A DNA stretch of 64,000 nucleotides, from positions 62,001 to 126,000 of the forward strand of contig NZ_NFMA01000006.1 of the NCBI RefSeq assembly GCF_002161175.1, given 5' to 3'. This document shows positions 1 through 7,062 of the stretch, in pieces (the first letter of the stretch is position 1; each line of letters starts with the position of its first letter). The translations under genes and the position numbers were made by a program. This stretch comes from Flavonifractor sp. An100. Lineage in GTDB: Bacteria > Bacillota > Clostridia > Oscillospirales > Oscillospiraceae. Under the pieces are notes generated by a model that made no database searches, had not been told where the DNA came from, and saw nothing but the letters and a program-made list of their open reading frames with translations.

Positions 1-871
1 AGTCAGCTACGAGGATACTCTGTACCTGCGGGACGAGGTGGCCCCTCTGCTCCAACCCGACGGGGACGAGGCCAGCGCGGTTCGCTTTGACGCGTTGATG
101 TACGGGATCGAGCTGGCCTACCTGGTGGGCAAAACCTACTCCAGGGCCCGGAAAGATTTGGTGAAAAAGGTCAGCGCTATCGCCGGTGTGGCTAACATCC
201 CGGAAATCCGGGCACAATCGGAACTCATCGAGAAAATCCTGCATACCGACTACCTGGACAACGCCGGGATCAACGAGTTTGAGCACATCCGGGAGTGCTT
301 GCGGAACCTGATGAAGTACCTGCCTCATGACGGTGCCATTTACAATACCAACTTTACAGATGATATCCTCTCCGTGGAGTGGAAGGAGTCGGAGCTGGAG
401 AACGATGATCTGAAGAACTACAAGGCCAAGGCGGAGTTCTATGTCCGCCAACACCAGGACAACCCGGCTATTGCAAAGCTGCGCTCCAACATTCCCTTGA
501 CAGACGATGATGTGAAGGAGCTGGAACATATTCTGTGGAGCCAGGTGGGCAGCCGCCAGGACTACGAGGCAGAGCTGGGAGCCAAACCCCTGGGCGAATT
601 CGTTCGGGAGATCGTGGGCCTGGACATGAACGCCGCCAAGGAGGCCTTTTCCCAGTATCTCAATGACGCCAACCTGGACAGCCGGCAGATCTACTTCGTC
701 AACCAGATCGTGGAGTATATCGTCCACAACGGCATGATGAAGGACCTGTCTGTCCTCCAGGAGCCGCCCTTTACAGATCAGGGAAGTATTGTGGAGGTGT
801 TTACCGACCTGACCCTCTGGGCTGGCATCAAAGGTGTCATTGACCGGATCAACGCTAACGCGGCGGCGTAG
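1..871 (+). CDS. hsdR: Type I restriction enzyme R subunit, C-terminal part (partial)
   Basis: The reading frame is open from base 2 at the left edge, so the gene begins outside the window and only about 290 C-terminal residues are seen. The visible part has the character of the EcoEI-type HsdR C-terminal domain: GEFVREIVGLD followed by an AKEAFSQYL stretch, then QIYFVNQIVEYIVHNG and a PPFTDQGSIVEVF end. In the family this region follows the nuclease and helicase domains and helps dock the motor subunit to the methylase. No HsdM or HsdS is visible because the upstream part is missing. It ends in alanines before TAG. The nearest downstream gene has its own promoter, so this is probably the last gene of its operon. 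Assignment by motif reading; the N-terminal nuclease and helicase motifs are not in view. Confidence 0.8.
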   Translation, partial: VSYEDTLYLRDEVAPLLQPDGDEASAVRFDALMYGIELAYLVGKTYSRARKDLVKKVSAIAGVANIPEIRAQSELIEKILHTDYLDNAGINEFEHIRECLRNLMKYLPHDGAIYNTNFTDDILSVEWKESELENDDLKNYKAKAEFYVRQHQDNPAIAKLRSNIPLTDDDVKELEHILWSQVGSRQDYEAELGAKPLGEFVREIVGLDMNAAKEAFSQYLNDANLDSRQIYFVNQIVEYIVHNGMMKDLSVLQEPPFTDQGSIVEVFTDLTLWAGIKGVIDRINANAAA

Positions 872-958
872 AGAGCTATGATAAACCTTGCTGGCGGTAG
901 GGCTGCAAAGAGGTCTATGCAGCGGATCAGAAGTTGTCTGTTGAATGTCCCCACGTGC

Positions 959-987
959 TTGACATAGCGGAACGTTTGTTCTATATT
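959..987 (+). promoter_or_regulatory. Sigma-A type promoter for the sigma-like gene
   Basis: TTGACA at 959-964 and TATATT at 982-987 with exactly 17 bp between them. It lies about 195 bp upstream of the sigma-like gene start at 1182, leaving a long leader that contains a GC-rich hairpin around 1025-1050 (GAGGTCC pairing with GGACCTC). Perfect -35 box and good spacing make this one of the clearest promoters in the window. Confidence 0.7.
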
Positions 988-1181
988 AAAATCAGGCGAA
1001 AGCCGAAAACTCGCAGCTTTCCGGTGAGGTCCACACCCCGGTGGGACCTCAGACATTCATGGGCCTCGTAGGGCACCACAACCACCCTGTACGAAGGGAA
1101 CTTCCATGAAGGTCTTCAGTATTTGGCGCTGTGCCGGCAGCGCGGGTGTGCACCTTCCCGTGTAAAGCGGAAAGGATGCAA

Positions 1182-1571
1182 ATGAGCGACTCTGTCGTGA
1201 TTACCTATAGTGGCCAGCAAGTATCAGTGCCAAAGGAGGTCGCAGACTTCCTGGAGCAGGATCGGAAACGGGAACAGGCGCAGGACAAGCAGGACAAAAG
1301 GCATCTGAGTAAAAGTGAGTTTGAAACGGTGCTGTCCGGTTCGGATTGTGTCAGGCGTCCCGTGGAGGATGCGGCGCTCTGGAACCTCCAGCTTGAAACT
1401 CTGCGGAAAGCTGTCGATGGCCTGGGAGACCAGGGCCGGGATCTTGTAGAACTCCGATATGGCAGGGGTCTGACCATGGAGGAGATCGGGACGATCTACG
1501 GCGTGTCCAAGGCGGCGGTATCAAAGCGGCTGAAAAAGCTCCACGAACAGCTGAGGGGCTCTGTCATTTGA
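1182..1571 (+). CDS. Sigma-70 region 4-like helix-turn-helix protein
   Basis: A 129-residue protein. Its C-terminal third is a sigma region 4 type HTH: LVELRYGRGLTMEEIGTIYG, then VSKAAVSKRLKKLHEQL as recognition helix. There is no recognisable region 2, so it resembles the small sigma-like regulators common on Clostridial mobile elements rather than a full ECF sigma factor. The N-terminal half is charged (EQDRKREQAQDKQDKRH) and probably helical. I chose ATG 1182 because AAAGG lies 6 nt upstream; ATG 1176 and GTG 1131 are also in frame. It is monocistronic, with its own promoter at 959-987 and a strong terminator overlapping its stop codon. Likely a DNA-binding regulator of the neighbouring mobilizable element; targets unknown. 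Confidence 0.65.
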   Translation: MSDSVVITYSGQQVSVPKEVADFLEQDRKREQAQDKQDKRHLSKSEFETVLSGSDCVRRPVEDAALWNLQLETLRKAVDGLGDQGRDLVELRYGRGLTMEEIGTIYGVSKAAVSKRLKKLHEQLRGSVI

Positions 1572-1590
1572 CAGAGCCCCTCAATTTTTT
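1553..1590 (+). terminator. Rho-independent terminator
   Basis: A perfect 13-bp stem (GAGGGGCTCTGTC pairing with GACAGAGCCCCTC) with a four-base loop, followed by AATTTTTTG. It overlaps the stop codon of the sigma-like gene and isolates it from the downstream element genes. Confidence 0.9.
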
Positions 1591-1719
1591 GTTTTTCTGG
1601 TTTACAAACCGCCTGTGAGTGTCCTGATAAGTAGAGGGCAAAATTTCCGGACCTCGGAAACCCCGGCTCTGGCCGTGGCCGGTCGGCCCTGAATAAAACC
1701 TACAGAGGAGTACAAGATC

Positions 1720-2082
1720 ATGAATGTATTTGGAAACAGCTCAAAACAGCTGCTGCAAGCACTGACTGCCAACGCTGAAAATGAAACTATGGACTACGTC
1801 CTTCAGGAGATGCAGGCAGTCCTGGGGGAAGAGATGCCGGAAGCGGATGAGGTGCGGACCTATCTGCAAGATCCTGACAAGCCCACGGAGCTCAGCACAG
1901 CACAGCAGATCGTGGCCATGGACAAGCTGCTGGAGTGTGCGGAGGTCAATCTCCGTACACTCTGCGATCTAATCCGCTACCAACAGCTGAAGGAGGCCGA
2001 GGCGGTCAACTCCGTGGAGGAGTTCCTGCAGCTGGTCCACCCGGATGATGTCCGTGATATTTCAAAGGAGGATGCTGATTGA
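1720..2082 (+). CDS. Hypothetical element protein (120 aa)
   Basis: I do not recognise this family. It is a 120-residue acidic, probably all-helical protein (QALTANAENETMDY, QQIVAMDKLLECAEVNLRTL) with no signal peptide, membrane segment or catalytic motif. ATG 1720 has a good AGAGGAG ribosome site about 9 nt upstream. Its stop codon overlaps the TTG start of the excisionase-like gene, so translation is probably coupled and it is the first gene of the mobilizable element operon running to 8667. Position at the head of the operon suggests an accessory or regulatory role; no function can be assigned. Confidence 0.6.
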   Translation: MNVFGNSSKQLLQALTANAENETMDYVLQEMQAVLGEEMPEADEVRTYLQDPDKPTELSTAQQIVAMDKLLECAEVNLRTLCDLIRYQQLKEAEAVNSVEEFLQLVHPDDVRDISKEDAD

Positions 2083-2288
2083 AAAAATCCGAATACAAGT
2101 CCTACGATGACCTGCCGCTGTTTCTCAATGCGGAAACGGTGGCAAAGGTACTTGGCGTGTCACCGTCCAGTGGATATGAACTGATGCACGAGCCGGGCTT
2201 CCCGGTGCTGCGTGTCGGCAATCGGATGGTGGTACCCAAGGAGCAGTTCATCCAATGGATGAACGAGCACACAGGAGGTGGCGCATGA
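2079..2288 (+). CDS. Excisionase-like HTH protein
   Basis: A 69-residue single-domain winged-helix DNA-binding protein of the excisionase / MerR-like HTH_17 type: LPLFLNAETVAKVLGVSPSS forms the first helices and the turn, and FPVLRVGNRMVVPKEQFIQWMNEH is the typical wing and final helix. It starts with TTG, with AAAGGAGG about 6 nt upstream, and overlaps the preceding stop (ATTGA). The next gene starts 4 nt before its stop. In integrative elements such proteins bend DNA at the attachment site to favour excision by a tyrosine integrase, and two such integrases lie at 5901-8667. Role as recombination directionality factor is inferred from fold and context; it may instead be a transcriptional regulator. 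Confidence 0.7.
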   Translation: MKKSEYKSYDDLPLFLNAETVAKVLGVSPSSGYELMHEPGFPVLRVGNRMVVPKEQFIQWMNEHTGGGA

Positions 2289-2701
2289 GGTACAGCAAGT
2301 ACAGTGGACGCGGGAATTTTTTCTCTCTGCCTAATGAGATCTTCCAACTCGGACTGAATGCTGGCGAACTGTCAGTGTACAGTTTCCTGCGGCGATGTGA
2401 AAACCACAGGACCCACCAGTGCTGGCCCAGCATCAAAACTATCGGTGAGGCGGTAGGCATGAGCGAGAATACCGTGCGCAAGTACATCCGACAGTTGGAG
2501 GAGAGGAATCTCATCACAACCGAGCCCACCGAGGTGATCACCAAACGCAGCGGTCGGCGCAACGGGAATCTGCTGTTTACCCTCCGGCCGATCCAGGAGG
2601 TGATCGACCAGTATTACGCCCGCCAGCTGGAGGAATTGGAGTTGGCCACGGAGCGCCAGCGTGTGGCCAACCTCCTGCGGGAGCAAGAAAGCCCCGCGTG
2701 A
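2285..2701 (+). CDS. Helix-turn-helix protein (HTH_36-like, replication or transfer regulator)
   Basis: A 138-residue protein that begins MRYSKYSGRGNFFSLPNEIF and carries a winged-helix domain: LSVYSFLRRCENHRTHQCWP, SIKTIGEAVGMSENTVRKYI, then a wing (LEERNLITTEPTEV). This layout is the HTH_36 or replication-initiator-N type found on many Firmicutes plasmids and mobile elements. A related, shorter protein lies in the second element at 50626-50880. ATG 2285 was chosen because ACAGGAGGTG precedes it by about 5 nt; the upstream in-frame ATG at 2255 lies inside the preceding gene. The C terminus is a charged helix. Likely DNA-binding regulator; a direct replication role is not shown. Confidence 0.65.
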   Translation: MRYSKYSGRGNFFSLPNEIFQLGLNAGELSVYSFLRRCENHRTHQCWPSIKTIGEAVGMSENTVRKYIRQLEERNLITTEPTEVITKRSGRRNGNLLFTLRPIQEVIDQYYARQLEELELATERQRVANLLREQESPA

Positions 2702-3047
2702 CCGCCAGTGGGCCGCTGTGTGGCCCGATTGCGGGAGGGCAGAGTCCCTGCCCCTCCCATCGGATAGGGGCCGGATTTGGGCCGCTGTTCCCGCTCTTTG
2801 GAGAGAGAGCTTTCCCCCTCCTGGGCTCTTTGCGGAGGACGAAAAGAAAAGCAGGATAAAGGCCGGGGTCGCCGTTGGCGCTTCCGGCCGGTCACAACTG
2901 CCCGCAGTGCGGGCAGTTGCGGGGGTTTGCAGTGCATCAAAAGTGGGGTCAAAAACAGACGGCGGGGCTCACGTTTGCGGTCACGATCCCCAAACACCTA
3001 CTGCCACAACAAAAAACCAGGGGTCACACCCCAGGAAGGAGCCATTT
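2702..3047 (+). other. Non-coding interval with large palindrome; candidate oriT
   Basis: About 350 bp without a convincing gene, directly upstream of the relaxosome accessory gene and relaxase. It contains a perfect 12-bp inverted repeat with a one-base centre at 2895-2919 (CAACTGCCCGCA / TGCGGGCAGTTG) and, further on, GGGGTCAcACCCC-like short repeats near 3021-3033. Origins of transfer commonly lie just upstream of such genes and contain inverted repeats next to the nick site. The oriT call is inference from position and symmetry. Confidence 0.4.
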
Positions 3048-3467
3048 ATGAGCGAAAAAGAGAAATTCCCTTTTTACCTGACGCCGGAGAAAAAGGCGAT
3101 CTTGGAGCGCCGGTATCAGGAGGATGGGAGCCGGAGCATGACCGCCTTCATCGAGCGGGCGGTGGACTTCTACCTGGACTACCTCAGCGCCAACGACGCC
3201 GGTCTATTTCTCCCCACCTCCATCAAATCCTATCTGGATGGGCGGTTGGGACAGCTGGAGGATCGGCTGTCCTCCATCGCCTTCCGGCAGGCGGTGGAGC
3301 AGGACATGGTGGCCGGCATCCTCGCCGATGCGTACCAATTCAGCGACGAAGATCTCCGCCGGCGGCGAGCTGAGAGCGTACAAAATGTGAAGAAAACCAA
3401 CGGCCGCATCTCGCTGGAGCAGCGGGTGCGGGGAACCTGGGAGGAGAGAGATGAGTGGCAAGATTGA
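3048..3467 (+). CDS. Relaxosome accessory (MobC-like) protein
   Basis: A 139-residue protein. The N terminus (FPFYLTPEKKAILERRYQ, then SMTAFIERAVDFYLDYL) has the ribbon-helix-helix pattern of relaxosome accessory proteins, followed by a helical region ending KKTNGRISLEQRVRG. A paralogue with the same architecture (NVKRTHGMVSLED near its end) lies at 59029-59436 in front of the other relaxase, which supports a shared role with relaxases. The start at ATG 3048 has GGAAGGAG about 7 nt upstream; a longer open frame to 2661 is ignored because it covers the preceding gene. It overlaps the relaxase start by 13 nt, so the two are translationally coupled. Probably binds the transfer origin and helps load the relaxase. 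Confidence 0.65.
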   Translation: MSEKEKFPFYLTPEKKAILERRYQEDGSRSMTAFIERAVDFYLDYLSANDAGLFLPTSIKSYLDGRLGQLEDRLSSIAFRQAVEQDMVAGILADAYQFSDEDLRRRRAESVQNVKKTNGRISLEQRVRGTWEERDEWQD

Positions 3468-5410
3468 TCCTGAAAAGTCCTTATCTCAAGTGCGATGGGA
3501 ACCATTCTGTCAGCGGCTACCTGCGGTACATCGGGACCAGAGAACGGGTGGAACTACTTCCAGATGACCGCCCGCCCACCAGAAAGCAGGAGCAGCTGGT
3601 CAGAAAACTGACGAAAGATTTCCCAGCGGCCAAAGGACTTGACGAGTATTCTGACTACGAAGCCAAGCCTACCAAAGCAAACGCCTCTGCATTTATCACC
3701 AGGGCGCTGGAGGAAAACTGGCCGGCGGTGCAGCAGTCAGACGGCTACATGAAGTACATTGCCACCCGTCCCAGGGCAAAGCGGTTGGGTGACCACGGCC
3801 TCTTTGGGGATGAGGACGGCGTGGATTTAGAAAAAGCAATGCGGGAGTTGGATCAGTACACCGGCAATGTGTGGACCCATATCCTCTCCCTAAAGCGAGA
3901 GGACGCCGCCCGTCTTGGCTACGACAATGCCAAGGCGTGGCAAAATTTGCTCCGGGCAAACCGCAATGACATCGCCGCCGCCATGAACATCCCGCCGAAT
4001 CACTTCCGCTGGTATGCCGCCTACCACGACGAGGGGGACCATCCCCACGTTCACATGATGGCATGGTCAACGGTTCCGGAAGAAGCCTATCTCACAAAAG
4101 AAGGAATCCGGCAGATCAAGTCAAAGCTGATGAATCAAATATTCAAGCTGGAGATGCTGCACACTTATGAGCAAAAATCCCAGTCGCGGGATGAGTTGGT
4201 GCGGGAGGCTCGCAGGGCCATTCGACGTCTGACCCGTGAGATAGCGCAGAGCATCTGCTCGGCTCCTGAGATCGGGCAGAAGATGGAACAGCTGGCCACG
4301 CAGCTGGAGACGGTCAAGGGCAAGAAGTCCTACGGCTATCTGCCCAAGTCTGTCAAGAAAACTGTGGACGAAGTGGTGGACCGGCTGGAGGAGCTGCCAG
4401 TGGTCCGTGAGTGCTACGAGCAATGGTGCATCCTCCAAAATGAGGTGGACAGCTACTATCATGACAAGCCCAGAGAGAAGAAAAAGCTGTCCCAGGAGAA
4501 GGAGTTCCGGCAGATCAAGAACGCTGTCATCCAAGAGGCGGAGCGCGTCCGTCTGGGGGAGATCACTTTCGAGGATGCGAACCTGGCTGGCCACGACGAG
4601 GCGGAGCAGGTGCGGGGCGAGTCTTATGATTGCTGGGAACTGCGGCAGATCATCCGGGCCGAGACACTTTCGCTGGAGGACCGGAACGGGGCGGCGGAAG
4701 AGTTGAAACGGCTGGCAGGGCGAGGCGACGCCCATGCCCAGTACTTGATGGGTCAGCTCTATCGGGACGGTCCTCTGCTGATCCCGGACAGTCAAAAGGC
4801 AAAGCACTGGTTCACCCAGGCGGCAATACAGGGTTTGACGGAAGCACAGTACGCTCTTGGCAAGCTGCTCCTCTCCGGCGATTTGGAGGTGCGGGATCCG
4901 GACGAGGGCATCCGCTGGTTGAAACAGGCGGCGGAAAACGGAAGCCATTTCGCCGCATACCGTCTGGGCAAAGAGTATCTGGAGGGGAACGCCGTCAACA
5001 AGGACGCCACAAGAGCAGCGGATTGGTTCACCCAGTCGGCGGAGGCGGGCAACCAGTACGCCCAATACATGCTGGGCAAGCTGTACCTGACCGGGCAGGG
5101 AGTAGCCCAAGATCAAGCCCAAGCAATGGCGTGGTTCAGCCGCTCCGCTGCCCAGGGAAACCAGTACGCGCAGTTCTTTCTGGAGCACCAGGACAGCCTC
5201 CGTCCACCCTCCGTCATGCTGGCGGCCACCCGCCTGCTCTACCATATGAGCCGGATCTTTGAGAACCACGCTCTGCCCCACTCCAGCGCCGGCCTACACG
5301 TTGACCGCAAACTCCGAAGAAAAATCCAGGAGAAGAAAATCGCCATGGGCCACAAGCCGGACGACCATGAGGAGCAGACCCAGGGCGGAATGGTCATGGG
5401 CGGGATGTGA
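3455..5410 (+). CDS. MobP3-type relaxase with C-terminal Sel1 repeats
   Basis: A 651-residue DNA relaxase of the MOBP type. The metal-binding histidine cluster is HDEGDHPHVH at residues 191-200, preceded by WYAAY. The N-terminal 200 residues align with the relaxase at 56198-57667 (ARLILKSPY versus PRLIFKCPY; SAFITRALE). Residues about 230-400 are charged helices. From about 430 to 570 there are four Sel1-type repeats (AQYLMGQLYRDG, AQYALGKLLLSG, AAYRLGKEYLEG, AQYMLGKLYLTG), a protein-interaction module absent from the other relaxase. The final 25 residues (KLRRKIQEKKIAMGHKPDDH) are conserved in both relaxases. Known role of the family: nick oriT, stay covalently bound to the strand and pilot it through a conjugation pore. 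No conjugation pore genes are seen nearby, so the element is probably mobilized by a helper. Confidence 0.85.
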   Translation: MARLILKSPYLKCDGNHSVSGYLRYIGTRERVELLPDDRPPTRKQEQLVRKLTKDFPAAKGLDEYSDYEAKPTKANASAFITRALEENWPAVQQSDGYMKYIATRPRAKRLGDHGLFGDEDGVDLEKAMRELDQYTGNVWTHILSLKREDAARLGYDNAKAWQNLLRANRNDIAAAMNIPPNHFRWYAAYHDEGDHPHVHMMAWSTVPEEAYLTKEGIRQIKSKLMNQIFKLEMLHTYEQKSQSRDELVREARRAIRRLTREIAQSICSAPEIGQKMEQLATQLETVKGKKSYGYLPKSVKKTVDEVVDRLEELPVVRECYEQWCILQNEVDSYYHDKPREKKKLSQEKEFRQIKNAVIQEAERVRLGEITFEDANLAGHDEAEQVRGESYDCWELRQIIRAETLSLEDRNGAAEELKRLAGRGDAHAQYLMGQLYRDGPLLIPDSQKAKHWFTQAAIQGLTEAQYALGKLLLSGDLEVRDPDEGIRWLKQAAENGSHFAAYRLGKEYLEGNAVNKDATRAADWFTQSAEAGNQYAQYMLGKLYLTGQGVAQDQAQAMAWFSRSAAQGNQYAQFFLEHQDSLRPPSVMLAATRLLYHMSRIFENHALPHSSAGLHVDRKLRRKIQEKKIAMGHKPDDHEEQTQGGMVMGGM

Positions 5411-5594
5411 CCTCCCTCAAAAATTACGGCACTGTAAACAACAAAAAGCCCTCGGGATCTGATACCCAGTGGGTGCAGTTCAGTGCAGTACACCCCCCCA
5501 AAAAAATGATAACAATTTGATAATAGTTCGCCGTTACCCTGGCTATTTCCCGTTTCTGTGGTATTGTGTGTTGCTGATAAAGGAGGCGGCACAC

Positions 5595-5897
5595 ATGCGT
5601 GACACACTGGAAAATCTGTACTTCGGAAACATCACCCCCAACGATCAGATCGTCAAATCGGGGACTGCCCTGAAAAAGGCCATGGAACAGTCGGCGGAGT
5701 GCGAGGAAAAGCTCACCGCTCTGCTGGAGGACAAGGAAAAAACATTGCTGCTCCGGCTCATCAACGCAGAGAACGAGATCGGTAGCACCATGGCCCTGGA
5801 GAACTTCATCCTGGGGTTTCGCCTGGGAGTTCGCATAATCCTGGAGGCTCTGGACGAGGACGACGGCAGTCTGCTCGACCCCAATAAGGAGGAATAG
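5595..5897 (+). CDS. DUF6809 family protein
   Basis: A 100-residue protein that I recognise as the DUF6809 type found on Clostridial mobile elements: the N terminus MRDTLENLYFGNI, a central KLTALLEDKEKTLL segment and the C-terminal ENFILGFRLGVRIILEAL are characteristic. It is predicted soluble and helical. ATG 5595 has AAAGGAGGCGG 5-6 nt upstream; an upstream in-frame ATG at 5469 has no ribosome site and would add unlikely sequence. It lies 3 nt before the first integrase, so it is probably cotranscribed with the recombination genes. Biochemical function is unknown. The upstream gap (5411-5594) holds TGATAACA and TGATAAT motifs at about 5508-5525. Confidence 0.7.
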   Translation: MRDTLENLYFGNITPNDQIVKSGTALKKAMEQSAECEEKLTALLEDKEKTLLLRLINAENEIGSTMALENFILGFRLGVRIILEALDEDDGSLLDPNKEE

Positions 5898-5900
5898 ACT

Positions 5901-7058
5901 ATGGCAAAGCGCAGACCGTCTGGGGACGGTATGGTGCGGAAACGGGAGGATGGCCGCTGGGAGGGCCGGATCGTAGTGGGCCACAAGAGCAACGGCGATT
6001 CCATCTTCCGGTACCTCTCCGCCGGAAGTCAGAAGGAGTTGCTGGCAAAGCTCCACCGGAACATCGAGGAGTACCGGGACGTGGATCTGCGGGAGGAGAG
6101 CAAAATGCCCCTTGGCGAGTGGCTGGATCGCTGGCTGGAGGAATACACCGCCCCCTCGGTTCGGCCCTCCACCTTGGAGGGATACCGGGGATACGTTGAG
6201 CGGAACATCAAGCCACATCTGGGGGACAAGGCGGTGGGAAAGATCACCACAGAGGACATCCGGAGGCTGTACCGGGCGCTTCAAGAGCACGGGCGTCAGG
6301 AGGAGCACCCCCAATACGGGTACCAACTGGCTGGCACTACGATCCGCCGCATCCACGGCGTTCTGCATGAAGCTCTGGATGCGGCGGTGCAAGCGAACCT
6401 GATTGCCCGCAATCCCACTGAAGGCGTCACCCTGCCCAAGAAGAAAACTGTCCCCAAGCAGATTCTCAACGACGCCCAGCTGGAGCGGTTCATGGAGGTG
6501 ATCCGGGAGGACACGGTCTGGCACGACTTCTTCTACACGGAACTGACCACCGGCCTGCGGCGGGGTGAGATCTGTGGCCTCATGTGGTCCGACTTCGACG
6601 AGGCCCACGGGACCCTCTCCATCCGCCGATCCGTCCACGCCCAGAAGGGAGGCAGGCTGACTACCGGCGAGACCAAGACCGGCACAGGGAAACGGACCAT
6701 CACCCTGCCGCCCAGCACGGCCAAGCTGCTGGCAGAGCGCAAGACAAGATCATACTCGGAGTGGATCTTCCCAGACCCGCTCCGCCCGGAGCGGCCCACT
6801 CGCCCCAATACGGCTTACACCCACATGAAGGTATTGCTGAAACAGGCTGGACTGCCCAGCATCCGATTCCATGACTTGAGGCATACCTTCGCTACCCACG
6901 CTCTGGCCTCCGGCGTGGACGCCAAGACCCTCTCGGGCATCCTGGGGCACACCCAGGCGTCCTTCACGCTGGACACCTACACCCATGTGACCGGGGATAT
7001 GCAGAAGCGGGCCAGCGAAATCGTGGGCAGCTTTATGGAAAACATCATGGTGAGGTGA
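5901..7058 (+). CDS. Tyrosine-type site-specific integrase (first of two)
   Basis: A 385-residue phage-integrase-like recombinase. Residues 8-55 form the small AP2-like arm-binding domain (GMVRKREDGRWEGRIVVGH), 70-170 the SAM-like core-binding domain (MPLGEWLDRWLEEY onward), and 190-385 the catalytic domain. Expected active-site residues are present: Arg220 in TTGLRRGE, a Lys near 259, His324 and Arg327 in HDLRHTF, His350 in LGHT, and nucleophile Tyr360 in LDTYTHV. Strong AAGGAGG 8 nt before ATG 5901. Four bases separate it from a second, similar integrase. Predicted to carry out strand exchange between the element's attachment sites; the tRNA-Ala at 8831-8906 is an obvious candidate target. 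Confidence 0.9.
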   Translation: MAKRRPSGDGMVRKREDGRWEGRIVVGHKSNGDSIFRYLSAGSQKELLAKLHRNIEEYRDVDLREESKMPLGEWLDRWLEEYTAPSVRPSTLEGYRGYVERNIKPHLGDKAVGKITTEDIRRLYRALQEHGRQEEHPQYGYQLAGTTIRRIHGVLHEALDAAVQANLIARNPTEGVTLPKKKTVPKQILNDAQLERFMEVIREDTVWHDFFYTELTTGLRRGEICGLMWSDFDEAHGTLSIRRSVHAQKGGRLTTGETKTGTGKRTITLPPSTAKLLAERKTRSYSEWIFPDPLRPERPTRPNTAYTHMKVLLKQAGLPSIRFHDLRHTFATHALASGVDAKTLSGILGHTQASFTLDTYTHVTGDMQKRASEIVGSFMENIMVR

Positions 7059-7062
7059 GAGC

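Noticed and set aside
2661-3047. Upstream extension of the first MobC-like frame
   Set aside because: Overlaps the HTH gene and a palindrome; the ATG at 3048 has a good ribosome site and matches its paralogue's start.
4121-5281. 386-codon minus-strand frame inside the first relaxase
   Set aside because: Lies entirely opposite the Sel1 relaxase; leucine/glutamine-rich shadow typical of GC-rich coding DNA, no ribosome site.
5424-6638. 404-codon minus-strand frame opposite DUF6809 and integrase
   Set aside because: Opposes two well-supported genes and shows no domain.
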